DNA of 64,000 nt, taken from contig OY986971.1 in assembly GCA_963920575.1 (NCBI GenBank), positions 21,752,492-21,816,491 of the forward strand, given 5' to 3'. Under the pieces are notes generated by a model. The model saw only the letters and a list, made by a program, of their open reading frames with translations, was not told the DNA's origin and did not search any database. This DNA comes from Narthecium ossifragum (Eukaryota > Streptophyta > Magnoliopsida > Dioscoreales > Nartheciaceae). Position 1 is the first letter of the stretch; the number at the start of each line of letters is the position of its first letter. A program made the translations under genes and the position numbers. This document shows, in pieces, positions 57,879 through 64,000 of this stretch.

Positions 57879-58081
57879 TGATCCGTCAGAAAAACTCCAT
57901 GGTTAAGCATGCTCGACCTGGAGTAGTCACACGATGGGTGACCTACTGGGAAGTTTTCCCAGATTTCTACGATGAGCCAAAAGCGGACAATATTGTGTCG
58001 GGTGGGGCCCTTGGGTGGATCCTGGTCGAACCGGGAGCCCGCAGGCCGGGGCCCAGTGGAGGGCCGGGGTGTTACACCCTA

Positions 58082-60135
58082 AATCTCCATCATTGCGTTC
58101 TTCTCCAGCCGCCACCCGCGAAGAGGCGAGAGGAGCTTGACGCCGCCGCCGGGGAGACGCTTCGCCATCGGAAGGTTGGCAGCCTTCCCCTTCCTCTATA
58201 CCTTTCTTTCCAGCCGCGTCTCTTTCCTTCTCACCGCGTTCTCCTCCGACGGATTTCAATCGATCGTGTGATTTCTTTTGTTTTGTTCCTTTTTCGATTA
58301 GATTGCTGTGAGAGGTTGGTTTTGGGGGTTTTGTGAGATCTGGTTTGGTTGAAATCTTTTGTCAGATCCGTGGATTGGAGCCTCTGTTCATCTTCTCGAT
58401 ACTTGTAGGGATTGCAATTGAACGATTTGATTTGTTTTGTTAGTTCATAATTGGTTTACTGCGTGGGGTGATTTCTTTTGGGAGCATCTACCGATCTTGG
58501 GATTTCTATGCCATCTTTGTTTGTGAATCGGATTTAGGGGGAGGTTATGGTCGTTGGGCCTTGGTTAGGTATTGGTGATCCTCTAGTATGCACGTAATGT
58601 GTCTGTTGTTTTGCTTGCCGCAGTAACCTCGGCTGTTTCTTGTTCATAGAAACAGTGGCTAGAACGAGGGATTGATTGTTATTCCTCCCTTATCCGTTAG
58701 CTAGTTGTTCAATTCCTTCTGCAAGGTCTTGGGTTCTTAGCTTTCTTCTTGTTAATTGGATTTGTGCTTATATGGATCTTTTTGTTGGGGTGGATTGAGG
58801 CTCGCTGGGCTTTCTTCCTTTTGTTGGTTAGTTTCCTTATGAGTATGAGATGATAATGGGTCAGCTGGATAATTGAATAGGATGTCTCATTTGCTATTAA
58901 TAGAGGAAGCTGAGAGGTTGTGGTTGCTCGGATCTGGTAGCCTGGGGAGTCGTTCTTGTTCTTCTGTTTGAGGTAGGTGGACTCTCCAGGATGCATACAT
59001 GATTCTTGATTTATTTAAATATCATGATTGCTTGGTTAATTCATAATTGGAATACATGGTTGTTTATGATGTGGCGTTCTATGATGACGTATTGGTTACT
59101 GAATGAGGCTATGTTACTGCTACGCTTCTTTATTTAACGGTGTACTCCTTTATGGTTGATATGGTACGTATATATTCTAAATCTTATATGTGAAGGCATT
59201 GCATGATTAAGCCGTGGTGATTGGGCAAATCACCGATCCGAGGTTCTCGACTAGCTCGGATTTATATGAGTATAGGCCGGGGTCGGGTTTGGAGCTTGCA
59301 ATCAAGGCTTCGGGTAGACGTGGATCCCCGTGATCGATCGAGGCTTTAGGAGAATGAACCTACAATTCAATTTGGAAGAGAAGAATTCAATTATGAATGC
59401 TTTGAGGATTGATTGATCCTTTGGAATCTTAGTCTTAGTGGCTATTGGGAGGTGGCCTAATGTCTGCTGGTCGACGCCGATACTGCTGGGTCCACAGTTG
59501 GTAGGGTAGTAGCCCAGACTGTGGTAGAGAGCGATATGTCGATTGCGAGCTTGGGCTTAGGTTGCGACTTCCTTTTAACTAAGTCTTAGGCGCTTGAGTA
59601 CATTGTTTATTTATGTTGGTTATTAGTTAGTTTACTTGTGTGTCGTTAGTTGGTCACCTACTGGGATTTTGCTCACCCCTACTCGGGTTGCGTTTGCAGA
59701 TCCACTTTCTTTTGCAGGACCATCAGGTAATGACGCCCGAGCTTGAGGTCGTTGGAGGATTCATCAATGATTTCATTTTATCCTTTTTCATTTAATTCAT
59801 TTGAAGATTGTATTGATGGTGAAAATTATTGGGAATAATTGGTAATTTGATTCATGTAGTCGGATTATGAAGTTTGTAATTAATCGTTTGAGTTTGGTAT
59901 TTGGATTTATTTGAGTTATATAACTGGAATCAGAAGTTGGTAATAATTTGGTGGATGGTTCTTGAATTATTTAGTGCGTATGAAATTGATTATCTGTAGG
60001 GATGAACATAATGAATTTGGAATGGTTTGAATTTGTGATGGTTGAGAACAGGTTGATTATACTGTGTTAATATAGAGCAGGGTTTTTCTCGCGTCCTGTG
60101 GTCGGGACTGGTATATCCCGGGGCGGGGCATGACA
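58082..60135 (+). other. Body of solo LTR #4, no gene
   Basis: This is the remainder of solo LTR #4 after the Cassandra. It holds the GGTCACCTACTGGGATTTTG / GCTCACCCCTACTCGGG landmark at 59650-59690 and the terminal GGGGCGGGGCATGACA. Frames here are short and unrecognised. Confidence 0.6.
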
Positions 60136-60553
60136 AAGAGGATGGCGCCGGGATGGGTTGTGGGTGAGTTCGTAGGGATTAATGGCGGTGGATGCGAGTT
60201 GTCTCGGGGTCAAGGTTGGAGCTTGGGGGAGGAGGGTGTTGTGGCTTGGGTGCTCAGAGAAGGTGAAGGAAGTAGGAGGTGGGGTAAGATGGTCGGGGAA
60301 GATTGTGTTTGCCGAAAACAGGCGGAGGCCGCAGAGCTAGAAGAGCTCGGGGGAGATCGCTCGATGAGATGAGCAGAGGGGGTGGTAAACGGGTTGACCC
60401 GCCTAATCCACGGGTCAACCCGACCCGACCCGTTTATTCACAGGTCGTAAACGGGTCGATCCGTTTATGACCCGAACCCGATAACACCAAATCCAAACCT
60501 GTTTATTTCGGGTCGGGTCAGGTTCACGGGTCATGACCCGGATTCCCATCCAT

Positions 60554-61806
60554 AATCAGTCCTTGCCAAGAGTTGACTTTAGAGAGCACCTTCTCCAACA
60601 AAGAATCGAAACCCTCAGCCTTTACTCTGTTACCATCAATAGGAGCTCCAAGATAATTCCATAGTCCCTTCGCTACCGCCATTTCAAGAATAGGACAAAT
60701 TGTGCCTCACCTCTCCTTAGGAAAGGTCGGGGAGAACCGTACGCTAGACTTTGAACCATTCACATCTAGACCTGAAATGCAGTAAAAATTAGCCAAAAGT
60801 AAGCGTAACTTCGGTGCCTCCATCACCTTTGCCGTAGAGACAAAGAGGAAGTTATCCATAAAAAGGAGATGAGAGAAGGACCAGCCACCCTAGGAGAATC
60901 GAGCACCCTCTAAACCTCCAGTTACAAGTCTTGAGAGAACCTCTTATGCTAGGATAAAAAGACTAGGGGATAAAGGTCCCCTTGACGGAGTTCAAGTTGA
61001 GGAGTAGCTCTACCATGCACCCTTCCGTTAACAATAAATGAGAATCTGACTGAACTCAAGCATTCAAGATCTATCTTCATAACCATCAATGCCTTAGTAG
61101 GGGATGCAATCTCCATGGAATGAAGGAATTCTTGAGCTGCCGCAATGTTGTCATGAATAGATCTTTTCGCAACATACGTAGACTGTTCCACTCCAACTAA
61201 TCCGAGCAGGACATTGTTCAATATCCTTGCAAGAATAGACGATATAATATTGTAAACAACATTACATAGACTTATAGGTCTAAACTCTTTCATCCTTCTC
61301 GTGTTAGAAATTATTGGAATCAAGAAAACGAAAGTTTCGTTCCAATGCGGTGGCATGTGGCTCAAGTAAAAAATAAAAAAACCTTTCACCAAAGTACAAA
61401 CCTTGTTCCCCACAATTCTCCAATTTTTTGTAAAAAATTCAGAGCATATTCCGTCTGGCCCGACCACTTGGGATCGCCTAAAGAAAAAACCTGCCTTTTT
61501 TTATCTTCATCAGTCACCTCCTTTTCCAACTTCTCAGCTTGCCCCCATCTCAAGCATCGGTAGATCTGGTAGGTTATGTGGAACAAAGTTAGAGCCATCC
61601 TTCCATAGCTCCTTGAAGTGTTCGGCAATGACCTTATCAATATCCTTCTGTGAAGTGACTGTTCTCCCATCGGGATCGATCAGCTCCTTGACATTTGAAC
61701 GATGTCCCTGAATCATAACCATCTTGGGAAATAGCTTACTATTCCTGTCACCTGCTGCCAACCACTCTTTACGGTGTCGTTGGATAGAGTGCTGATTTAT
61801 GTACAT
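60554..61806 (-). pseudogene. LINE reverse transcriptase (ORF2) fragment
   Basis: Minus-strand reading from 61806: INQHSIQRHRKEWLAAGDRN, then VGPDGICSEFFTKNW, PHWNETFVFLIPI, EFRPISLCNVVYNIISSILA, KIDLE followed by a deletion to CLSSVRFSFIVNGRVHG, RQGDLYPLVF. The catalytic FADD block reads SHLLFMDNFLFVS. Then EAPKLRLLLANFYCISGLDV, a stop, and YLGAPIDGNRVKAEGFDSLL up to NSWQG, where the hAT-like element enters. Losing both catalytic Asp residues, plus the deletion and frameshifts, makes it inactive. The 5' part with the endonuclease is absent. Confidence 0.85.
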
Positions 61807-62110
61807 GCTGATGTGGCATATGCATTACACATGTTCAAATCGGTAGTGGACTACCAATTTTTTCATATAGTCCATCGGTAGTGGACTACCGATGGATTAG
61901 ATCCATGAATTGGTATCTCACTGTCGATTGAATTATACATCTAGTCCATCGGTAGTGAGATACCGATGGATTCTATCAACCAATCAGTACCTCACTACCG
62001 GTACAATTCAATCAGTAGTGAGCTACCGATTCATTGATCTAGTCCATCGGTAAACCACTACCAATGGACTAGATGGAAGAATCAGCAGTGGACTACCGAT
62101 TCGATGGCAT
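61807..62110. repeat. Foldback-like repeat just upstream of the UGT
   Basis: TCGGTAGTGGACTACCGA palindromes and variants (GGTAGTGAGATACC, CATCGGTAAACCACTACC) recur about ten times with AGTCCATCGGTAG linkers. The flanks AATCGGTAGTGGACTACC and (reversed) GAATCGGTAGTCCACTGC suggest an inverted-repeat MITE. The exact ends are uncertain. Confidence 0.65.
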
Positions 62111-62232
62111 GTGCATTACCTGTCCATATACACAAAACATTATTCATTTGGATAAGATGTAGTTGTCCATATATTATCTTCTCACATTGGTTCTCGGAGC
62201 TCACAGTGCCTTGAATCTCTCGCTCTCTGATC
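62111..62232 (+). promoter_or_regulatory. Truncated promoter and leader of the UGT
   Basis: Only about 120 bp separate the foldback repeat from the ATG. A possible TATA box (CCATATATTATC) lies near 62165. Confidence 0.35.
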
Positions 62233-63543
62233 ATGGGTGATGATAGCCTGAACATTGCTGTGTTCCCATGGCTAGCTTTTGGCCACATGATACCATTCCT
62301 AGAGCTCTCCAAATCTTTAGCTAAGAGGTGTCATTGCATCACCTTCCTCTCCACACCAAGAAACATCCAGAGGCTCCCCAAGATCCCTCTCAAGCTATCA
62401 GAACTCATACACTTCGTTCCCTTGCCGTTGCCGGCATGCGAAGGCCACCTCCGATGTCCCTCTTGACGTGGTGCCATACCTCAAGAAGGCATTTGACAGG
62501 ATGGAGGGAGCCTTCGCCAAGTTCCACCAGGAGGCCTCGCCGAAGCCGGACTGGATAATTCTAGACTTTGCCCATTTCTGGGCGCCGGAGATCGCCTCGG
62601 CGTCCGGAATACCATGCGCGTACTTCAGCGTCTTCAGCGCCGCCACTCTCGCATTTTTGGGTCCACCGGAGGATCTTCAAGAAAATGTCAAGACGCTCGA
62701 GCAGCTGATGACCCCACCGAAGTGGATCTCCTCCACTTCCAATTTCGCCTTTCGCCTCCATGAGGCCCGAGTTCTATTGGAAGCATCGTTCCGAGTCAAT
62801 GCTTCGGGGTCGTCCGATGTCGAGCGCTGGGGAAAGACCCTCGAGCTGTGCCAGGCCGTGGCCGTCCGGAGCTGCATGGAGTTCGAATCCGATTGCTTAA
62901 GAGTCTTGCCGGAGATCTACAAGAAGCCCGTCGCTCCGGTCGGGCTGGTGTTGCCGGCAATCGCGAGGAGAAAGATCGAAGTGATGCCTCTCCGACCGAG
63001 GAAGTAGCCAAAGTTCTAGAGTGGCTAGACCAACAACCTCCGAGATCCGTGGTATATGTTGCGTTTGGAAGTGAGGCCAGGCTTAGCATTGAGCTTACCC
63101 ATGAATTGGCACTAGGACTCGAGCTATCAAAGCTGCCCTTCATTTGGGCTCTCAGGAAGCCAGTGGGCGTGACCAACGACGACGCGGAGATCTGGCCGGA
63201 GGGATTCGAAGACTGCATTAAAGGTCTTGGCGTCGCCACCATGAGTTGGCTTCCTCAGCTCAAGATCTTGGCACACTCATCTGTTGGTGGCTTCCTGTCG
63301 CATTGCGGCTGGAGTTCGTTGATCGAAGGCCTTCAGTTCGGACACGCGCTGGTATTCCTGCCAATATTTGCGGATCAAGGCCTTATGGCTCAAGTCATGG
63401 AAGACAAGGGGATTGGTCTGGAGTTGCAGAGGAACGAGGAGGATGGTTCTTTTACTAGAGATACAGTTGCAAAGGCGTTGAGACTGGTAATGGTAGAGGA
63501 AGAGGGAGAGCCATTCAGGCTCAAAGCCAAGGAGATGTGTTAG
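62233..63543 (+). pseudogene. UGT91-like UDP-glycosyltransferase, two frameshifts, truncated
   Basis: The ATG at 62233 starts NIAVFPWLAFGHMIPFLELS (catalytic His of FGH), then FLSTPRNIQRLP. This is typical of the UGT91 group, which usually adds a second sugar to a glycoside. A small deletion near 62440 shifts the frame: the normal ATSDVPLDVVPYLKKAFDRM continues in frame 3 from about 62446. IILDFAHFWAPEIA and VRSCMEFESDCLRVLPEIY follow. A second shift near 62955 leads to EWLDQQPPRSVVYVAFGSE. The PSPG box follows: WLPQLKILAHSSVGGFLSHC, GWSSLIEGLQFG and DQGLMAQ. The reading stops after KAKEMC at 63543; homologues have about 25 more residues. Single-base assembly errors could mimic one shift. Confidence 0.85.
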
Positions 63544-64000
63544 AGAGGAAATCCGACCGTTGACCGGTCAAATAGTCAAAGTCAAAATCCTATTCCACAC
63601 TTAAGTATCAAACGATTGCAGTTTAGTTCTACTCTTTCAAATTAATGAACCAGAGATGTCAAGTAATATGGAAATCTAGATTAGACCTAATTAAATAATC
63701 TAATTATCAAGATTAACTTAAGAAAAGCTTCAAGTTATCTAAAACTACGAAATTAAATAAAGCATAAAGATCAACTTAAATTACTGAATCTAAGAAATGC
63801 ATTTAAATCTATGGATTAACTTAATCTAAGAAAGCAATAACTTACTCTAATGGAAAACAGTAAAGAAAACTATAAGAAAAGCAATAAAAGGACTAATTAA
63901 ACCTAAAATTAATCTTAAAATACTCCTATGATCATGAATAACGAAAACAGTAATCAAAAGACTAATTTAATCTTACTTATAATTAATTTAACTTAGTTGA
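63538..64000. mobile_element. Possible start of another LTR inserted in the UGT 3' end
   Basis: After GCCAAGGAGATG the UGT homology ends abruptly and TGTTAGAGAGG begins AT-rich DNA with no ORF and many TTAA and CTTAAG words. TG at the break suits an LTR start. The partner end would lie beyond the window. Confidence 0.4.

Larger units (their letters stand above)
43863..58076 (+). mobile_element. Cassandra TRIM element, interrupted by the Athila complex
   Basis: The TSD CCCTA is perfect (43858-43862, 58077-58081). The 5' LTR is 43863-44231 (369 bp, TGTGAGCCCC to GGTGTTACA). The PBS TGGTATCAGAGCC is at 44235-44247 and the middle is only 71 bp. The 3' LTR begins at 44303, is cut at about 44449, and resumes at 57879-58076. 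Cassandra elements encode no protein. Confidence 0.92.
43739..60135 (+). mobile_element. Solo LTR #4 (Tekay/Del-like), interrupted by Cassandra and Athila complex
   Basis: It starts TGTGAGGACC at 43739 and ends GGGGCGGGGCATGACA at 60135. The TSD AAGAG is perfect (43734-43738, 60136-60140). Its own sequence is 43739-43862 plus 58082-60135, about 2.2 kb. The landmark TTTGCTCACCCCTACTCGGG near 59673 matches the related LTRs. Unlike #1-#3 it has no palindrome array, only isolated GATCGATC words near 58259 and 59333. No real gene is seen in 58082-60135. Confidence 0.85.
37657..60553. mobile_element. hAT-like non-autonomous element, expanded by nested insertions
   Basis: The left end ATAGAGGTGGCAATTCGGGT matches the right end read in reverse, ATGGATGGGAATCCGGGT. 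The flanks CATCAGTC and AATCAGTC share 7 of 8 bases, as expected for a hAT 8-bp TSD. Both arms carry GGGTCGGGTC / ACCCGTTTA words. The core is about 0.9 kb (37657-37901, 43482-43738, 60141-60553) with a GC-rich middle and no transposase. Copia (37902-43476) and solo LTR #4 (43739-60135) lie inside it. Confidence 0.75.

Noticed and set aside
57770..58336. 188-codon ORF crossing an LTR, a Cassandra and solo LTR #4
   Set aside because: It spans three unrelated element boundaries and so is a chance frame.

Overview
This is plant nuclear DNA built mostly from transposons. Diagnostic content includes two Cassandra-type TRIM elements with 5S rRNA-like LTRs, Athila-lineage and Copia LTR retrotransposons, PIF/Harbinger and hAT DNA transposons, LINE remnants, and pieces of an NDR1/HIN1-like (LEA_2) gene and a UGT91-type glycosyltransferase. 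The GC-rich NHL and UGT coding sequences would suit a monocot, but the species cannot be read from this sequence.

Layout. 1-379 is the 3' part of an NHL gene. 960-3990 is a LINE fragment split by a solo LTR. 4256-9200 is a GC-rich unassigned segment split by a second solo LTR, which carries a third. 9436-11479 is a dead hAT transposase (minus strand). 12031-34898 is one LTR retrotransposon ('R1'). Its 5' LTR holds a solo LTR. Its 3' LTR holds a 17-kb PIF/Harbinger element, which itself contains a solo LTR, a Cassandra and a complete non-autonomous Athila-like element ('G1'). 34904-37300 holds low-complexity DNA and a short tandem array with Harbinger-derived MITEs. 37300-61806 is a LINE split by a hAT-like element; that element contains a Copia element and a solo LTR, the solo LTR contains a Cassandra, and the Cassandra contains a 13.4-kb inverted Athila complex ('G3' + 'G2'). 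62233-63543 is a UGT91-like pseudogene, apparently cut by a further LTR at 63538.

Most boundaries rest on target-site duplications (TSDs) read directly: AAGTG, AGTCT, ACCTC, CCCAA, TAA, ATCTA, ACACC, CAAGT, AAGAG and CCCTA are exact, and a few others differ by one base. These give the insertion order.

Points of most interest: (1) two Athila internal regions joined head to head through one shared LTR; (2) dense GATCGATC-type palindrome arrays in the LTRs of unrelated families, ending about 60 bp before a TATAAATAG box in both Athila and Copia LTRs; (3) an intact ORF with an RNase H1 N-terminal (viroplasmin-like) domain and a C-terminal membrane segment inside a Harbinger whose own genes are broken; (4) a conserved Gag-like ORF with an Asp/His/Tyr-rich repeat in the non-autonomous Athila elements. 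No element is clearly autonomous today.
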